64,000 nucleotides of DNA from an uncultured Roseovarius sp. (GCA_947499555.1 CANMOU010000001.1:62001-126000), one strand, 5' to 3'; shown: positions 18,044 to 26,134, counted from the first letter of the stretch. Program-made: numbers and translations. Notes: generated from the letters alone by a model not told the origin.

Positions 18044-19012
18044 ATGATTGAGCTTGAACCATTTACGACGAACATCCTGATCTACATCGCTCTGTTTGTC
18101 GGTGTGTTGCTGGCCTTCGAGGGGGTTCAACAGATCGTTTTCCGCAAGGAAACACGCGGTGAGACCCGCAATCGGCGCATGAGAATGATCAAGAATGGCG
18201 CCTCCAGCGAGGAAGTGCTGCAGCTGCTGCGTGACCCGGCCACGATCGGCAAATCCGGCAATCGCGGGCTGATCGCGCGTCTGCGCGGCCTTCTGGCACA
18301 AGCAGGCCTGACCATCGGACCGATCTGGGCCATTCTCGGCTCTCTCGGGTTTGGGGCAGCGGCATTTGTTGCCGCGTCGCAGATGCTGACGCCGGATTTG
18401 GCGCTGGGCGCATCCGTGCTGGCGGCTGTCGTCCTGCCGTTGCTGGTGCTTTTGGGGCTCAAGCAGGCGCGCATTCAGAAACTCACGGCACAATTGCCTG
18501 ATGCGCTGGACCTGATGGCACGAGGTCTCAAGGTGGGCCATCCGGTTGCTGTCACGGTGGGCAATGTTGCCACGGACATGCCCGATCCCGTCGGGTCCGA
18601 GTTCGGCATCATTCAGGACCAGATCAATTACGGCGATGATATTGGTACGGCCTTTCAGGATTTCGCCAAGCGCGTTGGTACGGAAGATGCCAATTACCTT
18701 GCGGTCAGCGTCGGAATCCAGCACGGCACGGGCGGCAATCTTGCCCGGATCCTAAATGTGCTCTCCGATGTGATCCGAGACCGCCATATCATGCGCAAGA
18801 AAATCCGGGCGATTTCAGCCGAGGGTCGATTGAGCAGCCTGATCCTGACCTGTCTGCCGCTCTTGATCTATTTTTCGATCGAGCTTTCGACGCCGACTTT
18901 CTATGGCGATGTTCGCGACGATCCGAAGTTTCCGTTCTTCGCGTATACCATTGTCGGCCTGACGCTTGCGCAGGGTCTGATCCTGCACCGCTTGGTCCGG
19001 TTTAAATTCTAA
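18044..19012 (+). CDS. tadB: Tad inner-membrane platform protein TadB
   Basis: A 322-aa member of the GspF/T2SSF superfamily. It has N-terminal hydrophobic segments, the central LTAQLPDALDLMARGLKVGH motif with which TadB/TadC proteins begin their cytoplasmic F domain, and two C-terminal membrane helices. It forms the platform on which CpaF acts. GGAGG lies upstream of the ATG. The next gene is its usual partner, tadC. Confidence 0.92.
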   Translation: MIELEPFTTNILIYIALFVGVLLAFEGVQQIVFRKETRGETRNRRMRMIKNGASSEEVLQLLRDPATIGKSGNRGLIARLRGLLAQAGLTIGPIWAILGSLGFGAAAFVAASQMLTPDLALGASVLAAVVLPLLVLLGLKQARIQKLTAQLPDALDLMARGLKVGHPVAVTVGNVATDMPDPVGSEFGIIQDQINYGDDIGTAFQDFAKRVGTEDANYLAVSVGIQHGTGGNLARILNVLSDVIRDRHIMRKKIRAISAEGRLSSLILTCLPLLIYFSIELSTPTFYGDVRDDPKFPFFAYTIVGLTLAQGLILHRLVRFKF

Positions 19013-19026
19013 CGAGGAGGCATGTG

Positions 19027-20013
19027 ATGGAAAGTCTTTTGGATCTTCTGGCCAATCTGAACCTGTCAGCCAATCACCTCGTGCTTGGCGGCATTGGCCT
19101 AAGTGCATTTTTCGTGGTCTTCGGCCTCGCCGGGGTCTTCGGCGGGAAGGATACCGCGGTTCGCCGGATGCAGGGCGGTACGCTTGTTCAGGCGCATGGC
19201 ACTGACTTTGACCTTGTACAGGGGGATAACAGCGATCCTCATGGCCTTTTGCAGGCCTTTGTCCCATCCTCTCGGGAAGAACGGTCAAAGATTGGCAAAC
19301 TGCTGCGCCGCGCCGGGATCCAGGGAAAGAACGCGATCCGCTCCTACTACGCTTTCCGGTCCATTGTGGGCATCACCTTGCCCGTCCTCTTTGTGGCCGT
19401 CCTCGCGCTTCCGGCAGAGGTTCAGGTTCAGCTCAATATCGCGCATTTGCTGCAGAACATCACCTGGCTCAACACGTTGCAGATCGTCACGGCGCTCATG
19501 CTGCTGGGCTTTTACGGGCCGTCCGTCTGGCTTCGTATGCGCATTAGAAAACGCAAGCAGGCCATTGAACACAGCCTGCCCAATGCGCTTGATCTGTTGC
19601 AGGTCGCGATGGAGGCCGGGCTGGGGTTTGACGCGGCAATGATCCGCGTGTCGCATGAGTTGGCGCAAGCCGCGCCGGAAATCTCGCAGGAATTCATGAT
19701 CCTGCAGTTGGAACTTCAAGCAGGCAAGGAACGCCAGGCGGCGTTTCTCGACATGGCAGAGCGCACCGGTGTGGAAGAGGTTTCCTCTTTCGCCAACGTT
19801 ATCCTGCAGGCAAATCAGTATGGCACCACGGTCTCGAAAGCGTTGCGGCGGTTTTCAAGCGACATGCGTCAAAGCCGCGAGTTGCGCGCCCAGGAAAAGG
19901 CCAACCGGCTGCCTGTGCAGATGTCGGCTGTCATGGCTTTGTGCATGATGCCTGTGCTGTTGCTGATCTGTCTGGCGCCCATGCTGATCCGCTGGATCAA
20001 CATGTTCGGCTGA
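19027..20013 (+). CDS. tadC: Tad inner-membrane platform protein TadC
   Basis: A 328-aa paralogue of TadB with the same F domain (IEHSLPNALDLLQVAMEAGLG, then SFANVILQANQYGTTVSKAL) and terminal membrane segments. GAGGAGG upstream fits an ATG at 19027; the frame also allows GTG one codon earlier. It is the last gene of the locus. The usual tadD gene does not follow; instead, after 235 bases, comes the 5' half of a disrupted tRNA-Gly gene that marks the island edge. Confidence 0.92.
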   Translation: MESLLDLLANLNLSANHLVLGGIGLSAFFVVFGLAGVFGGKDTAVRRMQGGTLVQAHGTDFDLVQGDNSDPHGLLQAFVPSSREERSKIGKLLRRAGIQGKNAIRSYYAFRSIVGITLPVLFVAVLALPAEVQVQLNIAHLLQNITWLNTLQIVTALMLLGFYGPSVWLRMRIRKRKQAIEHSLPNALDLLQVAMEAGLGFDAAMIRVSHELAQAAPEISQEFMILQLELQAGKERQAAFLDMAERTGVEEVSSFANVILQANQYGTTVSKALRRFSSDMRQSRELRAQEKANRLPVQMSAVMALCMMPVLLLICLAPMLIRWINMFG

Positions 20014-20248
20014 GCCTGCCTCTTACATTTGGCAGCAAGCCGACACGCTCGCCCAAGTTGATGCACGATGGAATGGCGGCGATTTGTTCGAGCAGTCGCA
20101 AGAGAACGCCGATGAAATGCCCGTCTATCGGAAACTATGTCTGTCGCAGACGCAACATGGTAAATTTAGCCGATCAGGTTCCATAATCGTGATTTAAAGT
20201 GTTTGGCTTGACCCTGCAAATGCAATGCAGTAGCGAGACTTTCGTGTT

Positions 20249-20289
20249 GCGGGCGTTGTGTAATGGTAAGACCCTTGCCTTCCAAGCAA
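20249..20289 (+). pseudogene. 5' half of a split tRNA-Gly(TCC) gene
   Basis: GCGGGCG acceptor strand, D-arm (TTGTGTAATGGTAAGAC), the 5' anticodon stem, the CTTCCAA loop and the first bases of the 3' stem match tRNA-Gly(TCC), then similarity stops. Joined to 60419-60451 it makes a full 74-nt tRNA with a perfect 5-bp anticodon stem (CTTGC/GCAAG). The sequence after the break does not restore any T-arm, so this gene copy is inactivated. Confidence 0.85.
20277..20289 (+). other. attL core of the genomic island
   Basis: GCCTTCCAAGCAA is identical to 60406-60418, and both flanks diverge immediately outside these 13 bases. The core spans the anticodon loop and the 3' side of the anticodon stem of tRNA-Gly. 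A tyrosine integrase starts 124 bases to the right. Confidence 0.8.
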
Positions 20290-20413
20290 AGTAGCTGAGT
20301 TGCGTGGAGGCGCGTGGGGTTGCTTAGTCTTTCAAAAGATTTAATTTTGTCTTGCGTTAAGCCACATGACGTCACGTGGTGTATCATTTCAGTTCCGACA
20401 AAAAACAGACAAA

Positions 20414-21502
20414 ATGCCAAAGCTCACAGAAACCTTCGTTCGCAAAATTCCCCAGACAAAAGCGGGCACAGATAAGCACTGGGACAGCGAGCTGAAGGGC
20501 CTCGTTATGTTCGTCGGCAAGAAGGCAAAGACCTGGTACTACCAGCGCGATGTCGGCGGTCAGACACGGCGTGTCCTGATCGGACGCTATCCTGTGATCT
20601 CCGCAGATGTGGCGCGACAGACAGCTTTGGAATTTGCGCTGGAATGGGGCAGGGGAGCTGGCAAGCGCATCGCGCTGGGTGCCCCTACATTGCAAGTCGC
20701 TTTGGATGCGTATCTGGCCCGCCCAAAGCTGCGCTCTGAGACCCACAAGCTGAGCATGCGCCAGCAGTTCGAGTTGCATCTCAAGGATTGGCTTCGATTG
20801 CCGCTGGATGAGATCACCAAAGGCATGGTGGTTGAGCGTCACCGGTCGCTTGGCAAGACACCGTCAGCGGCCAATCATTTGCTGAAGTACTTTCGAACGG
20901 TGTGGAACCATGCACGCCGCGTGCATGATCTCCCAGAGTCTCCCACGATGGCCATCGAATGGTTCGAGGAAATGCCGGAGGGCAAGATCATCGATGACCT
21001 TGGTCTCTGGAGTGACGAGCTTGAGGGATTGTACAATCCCATCCACAAGGTCTTCTACGAGCTGCTTCTCTTTACCGGCTTCCGAAAGACAGAAGCTCTG
21101 ACGCTGCAATGGACGCAAGTGCATGAAGATCACATCCATCTGCCGATGACGAAGAACGGCCGCAGCTTTGATCTGCCCATTCTGCAATGCCACCACGAGA
21201 TCCTCGCACCAGTCAAAGGGTTGAGCCCAACCTGGGTGTTTCCGTCTCCGAAGGCCCCTTCGGGTCACATCAGCAATCCGCAGAGAATGGCCTTCAGCCC
21301 ACATGCTCATCGCAGAACATTTGCCACCATCGCGATGGAGGCAGGTGTGATGGAAGAGATCGTTGGACGGCTTCTCAATCACACACCGCTGTCGATCACG
21401 GGCCAGCGCTACGTTCGGCCAAGCCTTGACGCTCTGCGCCCGCACATGGAAACAATTTGCAATGAGATGCAAAGGCGCTTGGGAAAAATAGGCAATTCTT
21501 GA
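20414..21502 (+). CDS. int: Tyrosine recombinase / integrase (DUF4102 arm-binding type)
   Basis: A 362-aa site-specific recombinase expected to integrate and excise the island. The N-terminal DUF4102 arm-type domain (KLTETFVRKIPQTKAG) is followed by a core-binding domain and the catalytic domain. Visible catalytic residues are Arg in LLFTGFRKTEAL, His and Arg in FSPHAHRRTFAT, His in GRLLNHTPLS and the nucleophile Tyr in TGQRYVRPSL. I prefer the ATG at 20414 (MPKLTE), the usual family N-terminus; the frame extends 48 bases further up to another ATG at 20366. It lies immediately inside attL, reading into the island. Confidence 0.93.
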   Translation: MPKLTETFVRKIPQTKAGTDKHWDSELKGLVMFVGKKAKTWYYQRDVGGQTRRVLIGRYPVISADVARQTALEFALEWGRGAGKRIALGAPTLQVALDAYLARPKLRSETHKLSMRQQFELHLKDWLRLPLDEITKGMVVERHRSLGKTPSAANHLLKYFRTVWNHARRVHDLPESPTMAIEWFEEMPEGKIIDDLGLWSDELEGLYNPIHKVFYELLLFTGFRKTEALTLQWTQVHEDHIHLPMTKNGRSFDLPILQCHHEILAPVKGLSPTWVFPSPKAPSGHISNPQRMAFSPHAHRRTFATIAMEAGVMEEIVGRLLNHTPLSITGQRYVRPSLDALRPHMETICNEMQRRLGKIGNS

Positions 21503-21553
21503 TATCATTTCAAAAAGAGACGTTGTCAGAAGTCATCGTTGAGAAGCCCGAGC

Positions 21554-22543
21554 ATGCCACCTGAAGAAACTCACACAGTGCCGTTGAAGTACCTTGCTGC
21601 GCTAAGGCGTATTGTTGAGTCCGAAAGGCCACCTGGCACCGACGCTAAGTTGCGAGAAGCTCTGAAGGCAATGTCTTCGTTGCAGGAATATACTCGTCGA
21701 GAGACGGTGCAAAATCTTTTCAAAGACTTACACGCCGTATTTGAGCGGCACGTAACCAAACCGCTGCAACGTGAAATCACGAAACGATTAAAAAGTTACG
21801 AGATCGAAGAACTGGCAGAGATGGCCGAAACGTGCCTCAATTCGCAGAGGCGTGCGGACTTCCCCAAGACAGATAGTCTCGGTCAAGTTGGGCTTAACTT
21901 GTGTGAGTGCATCGGGTGGAGCCCCTCCAAAATTGAAATTTTGCTTTCTGAAAATGATCTTATCCAAGAAAATTCGTTCAATGAATGTTTGAACCTAGAG
22001 CACCATGTAAACCTTTGGCTGGCTCTTTTGGCTTGGAACGCGGTGCCTAAGGGTTGGGTGCTTTGTTTTGCCGAAGACCAAGGCCGTGTCGCTTGGATAG
22101 AACCGAGCATGTTTCAAAAGATGAGCTGGGCGATTGGTACGCTTCCGCCAGAAGTAGATGAATTTCAACTGACATCTTGGGACAAGAGAATAAGGCTTAG
22201 CCAAAATGCTAACAAACTTTGGTTTGTACCAGTTTTGGATCTTTTGAATTGGCAGAGCAGAGAGAACTTGAAACACGGGCCCAGAGGCAAAGCACGTCGA
22301 GACCGCGAAAAATTTGCCGCCGGATGCATCAAGTTTCTTGCGAAGTCTAATCCGTCTGCACGATTGCCAAAAGTAGACGCATTGTCTGCACTCGAGGCTC
22401 TTGATTTTTCGGAAGCAGCTGCAAAGCGCATTTGGTCGATAGGCGCACCAGACTGGTGGCGTGAATCTGGAAACTACCCCAAGGACCTAAAACTATTTTG
22501 CAAAGAAGACCTTATGAGGATTTTTGAACATCGATTAGAATAA
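21554..22543 (+). CDS. Hypothetical protein next to the integrase
   Basis: A 329-aa soluble protein I do not recognise. It has a helical N-terminal third (LKYLAALRRIVESE, TKRLKSYEIEELAEM) and a tryptophan-rich middle (NLWLALLAWNAVPKGWVLCF). There are no membrane segments or signal peptide. The ATG at 21554 is used; a TTG lies 15 bases upstream. It is in the same orientation as the integrase, 51 bases after it, and its codon use is AT-richer than the chromosomal genes, so it belongs to the island. Function unknown. Confidence 0.6.
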   Translation: MPPEETHTVPLKYLAALRRIVESERPPGTDAKLREALKAMSSLQEYTRRETVQNLFKDLHAVFERHVTKPLQREITKRLKSYEIEELAEMAETCLNSQRRADFPKTDSLGQVGLNLCECIGWSPSKIEILLSENDLIQENSFNECLNLEHHVNLWLALLAWNAVPKGWVLCFAEDQGRVAWIEPSMFQKMSWAIGTLPPEVDEFQLTSWDKRIRLSQNANKLWFVPVLDLLNWQSRENLKHGPRGKARRDREKFAAGCIKFLAKSNPSARLPKVDALSALEALDFSEAAAKRIWSIGAPDWWRESGNYPKDLKLFCKEDLMRIFEHRLE

Positions 22544-22635
22544 ACCCCTAAGGTTATTTTAATCGGTGACCCTATTCCGAATTGCGTTTCGTTGTCAGCT
22601 TCAATTCATCACTCAACGATGAAGGATGAAAGAAG

Positions 22636-22860
22636 ATGAACGATCAAACTCTCCTACCAGATCGCCTCTTGACCCGAGCTGAAGTCGAAGTGAACTTTGG
22701 ATTGTCTCGTCGATTTCTTGAAATATCGGCGCACCGTGAAGACGGTCCACCGATGATCAAGATCGATCGTAGCGTCCGCTACCGGGTTTCAGATCTTAGG
22801 GCTTGGGTTGACAAGCAAACGGTGTCTTTTGACGTCCAAACTGCACCGTCCAACAAGTAA
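22636..22860 (+). CDS. AlpA-like / excisionase-family DNA-binding protein
   Basis: A 74-aa winged-HTH protein of the AlpA/MerR-like type: LLTRAEVEVNFGLSRRFLE (helix-turn-helix), then GPPMIKIDRSVRYRVSDLRAWVDKQ. Such proteins act as excisionases or activators of integrase genes in islands. The ribosome site AAGGATGAAAGAAG precedes the ATG. The context with the integrase and the HTH protein downstream fits an element-maintenance role. Confidence 0.82.
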   Translation: MNDQTLLPDRLLTRAEVEVNFGLSRRFLEISAHREDGPPMIKIDRSVRYRVSDLRAWVDKQTVSFDVQTAPSNK

Positions 22861-22997
22861 TTTCCCAAGTCGAACCATACTCTCGGTCAGCACCACGGCT
22901 CGATAGGCTAATGCTGATCGCGCATCTCTAAACGACACAAAATCAACGGGTAAGCTGGCGGATTTAAACCAATCCGAACCGCCGGAAAGGAGAAGTT

Positions 22998-23684
22998 ATG
23001 TCCAAGCAAAACGATAGAACATGGAGAGCCATCCGACACATTTACAAAGCAGCGATCACGAAAGACCCGCTTGTGTCCAGCGGGGCAAAGATGCTGGCCC
23101 TCCTTTTGGCTGAAAAATATGCGGACAAGACGTCAGGCATAAGCTGGCCCTACAATGACACCCTGGCCGAAGATCTGTCCGTGCACATACGTTCTATACA
23201 GCGTTACATTAACGAGTTGGTCGATAGCGACTGGATCCGCAAAGTCAGGATAAGACGGCGTCGACGCGGATTTCAGGTATGGTTTCCGGACCGACCTGGA
23301 TACGACAATCAACGTGCCATTTTGTATGACGCTTTTGTCGCAAACGACCTGACAATCAAGACGCACAAACATGACAAAACCGTCGCTCCCTATATAGAAC
23401 CTTCTAAAGAACCTCTTAAAGAACCAGAAAAACCAACACGACATCAGCGTGCGTTTGCGACGGTAGTTATTAGTTTTGATGAGGAGCTTCCGCGCAAAGA
23501 ATGGAAGGCGTTTGTTGAAGAACAAACAAACTACCCTTTCTTCGAGCTGTTGCTATTTCTGAAAACAAATACCGGATACGTGTTTCCGAAGCGGTTTCCC
23601 GAAACGAGCGACCAGGCAATTGAAAGCTACATTGCCTTTTTTGACGCCGTGCATCGCTCAGAAGGTAGGTGTTTGCATGGTTGA
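22998..23684 (+). CDS. Helix-turn-helix protein, replication-initiator-like
   Basis: A 228-aa protein with an N-terminal winged HTH of the HTH_36 type seen in phage and plasmid replication proteins (SGAKMLALLLAEKYAD, SWPYNDTLAEDLSVHIRSIQ, then RYINELVDSDWIRKVRIRRR). The C-terminal part has no recognisable catalytic motif. GGAAAGGAGAAGTT precedes the ATG. Placed after the AlpA-like gene, it may initiate replication of, or regulate, the excised element; the replication role is inferred. Confidence 0.65.
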   Translation: MSKQNDRTWRAIRHIYKAAITKDPLVSSGAKMLALLLAEKYADKTSGISWPYNDTLAEDLSVHIRSIQRYINELVDSDWIRKVRIRRRRRGFQVWFPDRPGYDNQRAILYDAFVANDLTIKTHKHDKTVAPYIEPSKEPLKEPEKPTRHQRAFATVVISFDEELPRKEWKAFVEEQTNYPFFELLLFLKTNTGYVFPKRFPETSDQAIESYIAFFDAVHRSEGRCLHG

Positions 23685-23902
23685 GAGGGCTATTCCCTTC
23701 AGTGAGCGTCCAGAGCACCTTCGGGAAAGAGAATAGGTTTATGGAGCGGGTCCTTCTGAGCTTAATGCGCAAACGGTGCGGCCGAGCATCCAAGTTTATT
23801 CATTGCCAACTTTTGAAAGGCTGCAACATTGCATGAAACGTGCAACACACAGCGCGCAACAAAACCTCAGTGCCTGCTCTGCGGACTAAGCGGTCGTCCC
23901 AC

Positions 23903-24520
23903 CTAAGCCATCTTGTTCGGTATAAGTTCCGTCTTCATCCAGTGGCTCTCGGATTGGACATGACCTTCGCGCACATACTTGCCCATGCATTGCGGCATCT
24001 CATTTTCGGAAAAAGCGTTGACCACCCGAGCGACAAAACCCTCTTGGGTCTCTATATTGAGACCAAGCGCTAAGTCTTCGAAGAGGTCCGGTCGGTAAGG
24101 TCCACGATGCAGAGTAGGAACCGATACGACGCCAAGTTCTGCGAAACGTCCAAGTGTGTCATCCCAAGGCTGGATGACGTCTCCAACAATCCATGCAAAC
24201 CCAAGGAAGAAAGACGGTAAAGCGTTGTAGGCAATTGAATGTCGTGCATACAGGTTTTCACCCACTATACGTTCATCCTCAGAGAGTAGTGGCGAGATTC
24301 CCGCCGCAAATGCCTTGAGCCAATCACGGGATGGATGATAGCGACTGTCCGGACTTCGGGCGTGGCAACCAAACGAGTGGATTGTTGTATTCTCACCGTC
24401 CATTTTCTCCGTGACCACGATATCGTCGACCTGCAATCCTATTGTGGATCGCATGATCTTGTCGTCGCTCGCCGCCCCAGGTGAACTCGGAAGGTGATAG
24501 GTACGCCCATACTTTTTCAT
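23903..24520 (-). CDS. RNA ligase family protein (Rnl2-like nucleotidyltransferase)
   Basis: A 205-aa protein of the ATP-dependent RNA ligase superfamily. Motif I is VTEKMDGENTTIH, with Lys39 as the AMP-accepting lysine. A motif III-like region follows (GENLYARHSIAY, then FFLGFAWIV), motif IV is EGFVARVV, and motif V is KYVREGHV with SHWMKTELIPN after it. It would seal 3'-OH/5'-phosphate RNA ends, for example broken tRNA. It covers essentially only the nucleotidyltransferase domain. It lies 1.25 kb from an array of four tRNA genes on the same island. No kinase/phosphatase partner is encoded beside it. Substrate is not known. Confidence 0.85.
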   Translation of the reverse strand: MKKYGRTYHLPSSPGAASDDKIMRSTIGLQVDDIVVTEKMDGENTTIHSFGCHARSPDSRYHPSRDWLKAFAAGISPLLSEDERIVGENLYARHSIAYNALPSFFLGFAWIVGDVIQPWDDTLGRFAELGVVSVPTLHRGPYRPDLFEDLALGLNIETQEGFVARVVNAFSENEMPQCMGKYVREGHVQSESHWMKTELIPNKMA

Positions 24521-24620
24521 GCGACAGGTATATCACCGGGCAACGCGGATCGCGAGCAGCCGACTTCGAGCGCAGAGCGGATGAAGCGGACGTTGAGAGG
24601 CCCCTGCTGGGTCGCGACCG

Positions 24621-25127
24621 CTACAAGACATCAGGTAGTTCCACTTCGGGTGCACTCGTTGCGTCCAAAAAGCGAATTCTCAACCCTTCTGCATCACGGT
24701 AGGTCTCCTGGAAGTGGCCAATGTAGGTTAGATTTTCGTAGTAGCGGGAGCCTTGGCTCTCGCCACGACCCGGCGAATGGCGTTTCTCGCAAGCTCCCTC
24801 CGGTACACTTACGAATTCGGTTGGCTCGGTAGTAAAAGCGAAACAACCAGCCTGTCCCTCATGAACGACATATGTTCCGGATTCGTGGATATAAAGGTTC
24901 GACCCTCGCCACCATCCGGTATCTTCAAACAGGCGCATCTTGATATTCCTTCCGCGAAAACTGACCGAAACCTCGCGATGCCAATCGCTATGAAGCGACT
25001 GCATTGGCCAAATGGAAAAAGTGATGCTGAGGTCATCTTCTGGATTTGCCGTAGCGTCATGGACGCGAGGCCAAAACAGCCAAACCATTGCGACAATCGC
25101 AACAGCAATCAAGATCCACTTTTTCAA
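24621..25127 (-). CDS. Membrane-anchored hypothetical protein
   Basis: A 168-aa protein with one N-terminal membrane helix (LKKWILIAVAIVAMVWLFW) and a periplasmic domain rich in Trp, Arg and Glu. The likely start is the TTG at 25127, which overlaps the stop of the upstream gene (TTGA) and has GAAGGAAGCG before it. The frame is open for another 252 bases, but that part overlaps the upstream gene and looks non-coding. Function unknown. It forms a two-gene unit with the membrane protein upstream. Confidence 0.6.
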   Translation of the reverse strand: MKKWILIAVAIVAMVWLFWPRVHDATANPEDDLSITFSIWPMQSLHSDWHREVSVSFRGRNIKMRLFEDTGWWRGSNLYIHESGTYVVHEGQAGCFAFTTEPTEFVSVPEGACEKRHSPGRGESQGSRYYENLTYIGHFQETYRDAEGLRIRFLDATSAPEVELPDVL

Positions 25128-25480
25128 GTTTCGCTTCCTTCGATACCTTGGTCTTTCGCCCCCAAATAATTGAGTTTTACGAGGATAGCGGCGGATATCA
25201 ATGCGGGACAAATGTCCAAGGCTCCAACCAGAAGGAAACCGATCCAGGAGCTTTCCGCAAGTTGCCAATTTGCAATTGCACCGTAAGCTCCCAAAGTAAA
25301 GACAACCATGCAGACAGTCGCGACCAAGGACCTCGAGCCCAATGCTAATGAGATAACCCACGCTCCTAACAGCAAGCACTGAACCGACATGAACGTACTG
25401 ACGTATGACGCCGCAGGTATCAGTGCGACAATCGTCAGAACGACACTGATCGAATAGCCAAATTTCTGAAAAAGAGACAT
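25124..25480 (-). CDS. Small multi-spanning membrane protein
   Basis: A 118-aa hydrophobic protein with about four predicted helices (YSISVVLTIVALIPAASYV, CLLLGAWVISLALG, VATVCMVVFTLGAYG, WIGFLLVGALDI). No family is recognised. The C-terminal stop overlaps the start of the following minus-strand gene. It lies between the tRNA array and the RNA ligase, transcribed away from the array. Confidence 0.55.
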   Translation of the reverse strand: MSLFQKFGYSISVVLTIVALIPAASYVSTFMSVQCLLLGAWVISLALGSRSLVATVCMVVFTLGAYGAIANWQLAESSWIGFLLVGALDICPALISAAILVKLNYLGAKDQGIEGSET

Positions 25481-25750
25481 ACTACTTGGGCATCATTAAG
25501 TTTGCGAACTTTGAACCAAAAAATCACATCTCTGTCGCCGCGCATAAGGCATTTTTTTAGCATTTTCTCGGGGTTTCTCGTGCACATTTTCTGCATTTGA
25601 TACGTTGGGATGGTTTTTTTTGAGGGTCGCTTTGGGTCCTAAGTCGCCAAATGACTGAGAAAAATGTTGCTTTGTCAGAAGTTAATGTGGCATTCGACAC
25701 CCATGATGATTCTGGTGAACATAAGACGCTGGCGACGAACCTTTTCTTAA

Positions 25751-25770
25751 GGGGCGCTTTCGTGCGCCCT
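25751..25770 (+). other. Hairpin just upstream of the tRNA array
   Basis: GGGCGC-TTTCGT-GCGCCC forms a perfect 6-bp stem within 25752-25769, ending 3 bases before the first tRNA. It could be an attenuator or processing element for the array transcript, or belong to an upstream message. No T-run follows. Confidence 0.35.
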
Positions 25771-25772
25771 GT

Positions 25773-25846
25773 GCGGGCGTAGTTCAACGGTAGAACATTG
25801 GCTTCCAAACCCGAAGATGTGAGTTCAATTCTCGCCGCCCGTGCCA
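25773..25846 (+). tRNA. tRNA-Trp(CCA)-like, first of a four-tRNA array
   Basis: A 74-nt cloverleaf with acceptor GCGGGCG/CGCCCGT, D-stem GTTC/GAAC, anticodon stem TTGGC/CCCGA, loop TTCCAAA, T-stem GTGAG/CTCGC, discriminator G73 and encoded CCA. By position the anticodon is CCA, which with G73 fits tRNA-Trp. The 31-39 pair is a C-C mismatch and the 1-72 pair is a wobble, so this is a divergent copy. It superficially resembles tRNA-Gly(TCC), but the loop register does not support that. Confidence 0.7.
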
Positions 25847-25847
25847 T

Positions 25848-25922
25848 CCGCACGTAGATCAACGGAAGAGCGAGGAACTTCTAATTCCTTGGTTGATGGT
25901 TCGAGTCCTTCCGTGCGGACCA
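25848..25922 (+). tRNA. tRNA-Arg(TCT)
   Basis: A 75-nt cloverleaf with acceptor CCGCACG/CGTGCGG, D-arm GATC-AACGGAA-GAGC with one A-G mismatch, perfect anticodon stem AGGAA/TTCCT, loop CTTCTAA giving anticodon TCT, T-arm GATGG-TTCGAGT-CCTTC with one mismatch, A73 and encoded CCA. It would read AGA/AGG, codons rare in GC-rich hosts but used in this AT-richer island. One base separates it from the tRNA on each side. Confidence 0.8.
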
Positions 25923-25923
25923 A

Positions 25924-25996
25924 CTCTGGGCCGGTGGAGCCGGCGGCGGGTCTACGAAGCCTGCTTGCGGAGGTTCGATTCCTCCCCCGGAGGCCA
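25924..25996 (+). tRNA. tRNA-Arg(ACG)-like, degenerate D-arm
   Basis: Acceptor CTCTGGG/CCCGGAG pairs fully with one wobble. Anticodon stem CGGGT/GCCTG encloses CTACGAA, giving anticodon ACG (Arg). T-arm GGAGG-TTCGATT-CCTCC is perfect, followed by G73 and encoded CCA. The D-arm is abnormal: positions 8-9 are not TA, the arm is short (CCGG-TGGAG-CCGG) and it lacks the usual loop GG. It may be non-functional or a specialised variant. It sits with single-base spacers inside the array. Confidence 0.55.
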
Positions 25997-25997
25997 T

Positions 25998-26072
25998 AGC
26001 CTCGTAGCTCAACGGGAGAGCACCGGATTCCGAGATCGGAGGTTGCGGGTTCGATTCCCGCCGAGGCTGCCA
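25998..26072 (+). tRNA. tRNA-Arg(CCG)
   Basis: A 75-nt cloverleaf with acceptor AGCCTCG/CGAGGCT, D-arm GCTC-AACGGGA-GAGC, anticodon stem CCGGA/ATCGG, loop TTCCGAG with anticodon CCG, T-arm GCGGG-TTCGATT-CCCGC, G73 and encoded CCA. The 31-39 pair is A-A, the same position that is mismatched in the first tRNA of the array. It is the last of the four. Confidence 0.75.
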
Positions 26073-26106
26073 ATACTTCAGAAATCGAACCTTTCGTCAC
26101 AGTTGA

Positions 26107-26134
26107 GATCCGCTTTGGGCTCGCAGCGGACATT
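26107..26134 (+). repeat. Short hairpin repeat, copy 1
   Basis: GATCCGCTTTGGGCTCGCAG followed by CGGACATT. Copies 2 and 3 at 26868 and 27145 share the CGCTTTGGGCTC core. The flanks (TCCGCT/AGCGGA) pair to form a small stem, so this is a REP-like dispersed element. It lies just after the tRNA array. Confidence 0.6.

Noticed and set aside
24621-25379. A 252-residue single protein from the longest frame
   Set aside because: The first 84 codons overlap the better-supported membrane protein gene and lack protein-like character; a coupled TTG start at 25127 explains the rest.
25773-25846. Reading the first array tRNA as tRNA-Gly(TCC), because of its GCGGGCG start and TTCC loop
   Set aside because: Counting from both arms puts CCA at positions 34-36 and the discriminator is G73, not T73 as in bacterial tRNA-Gly. 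Trp(CCA) fits better.
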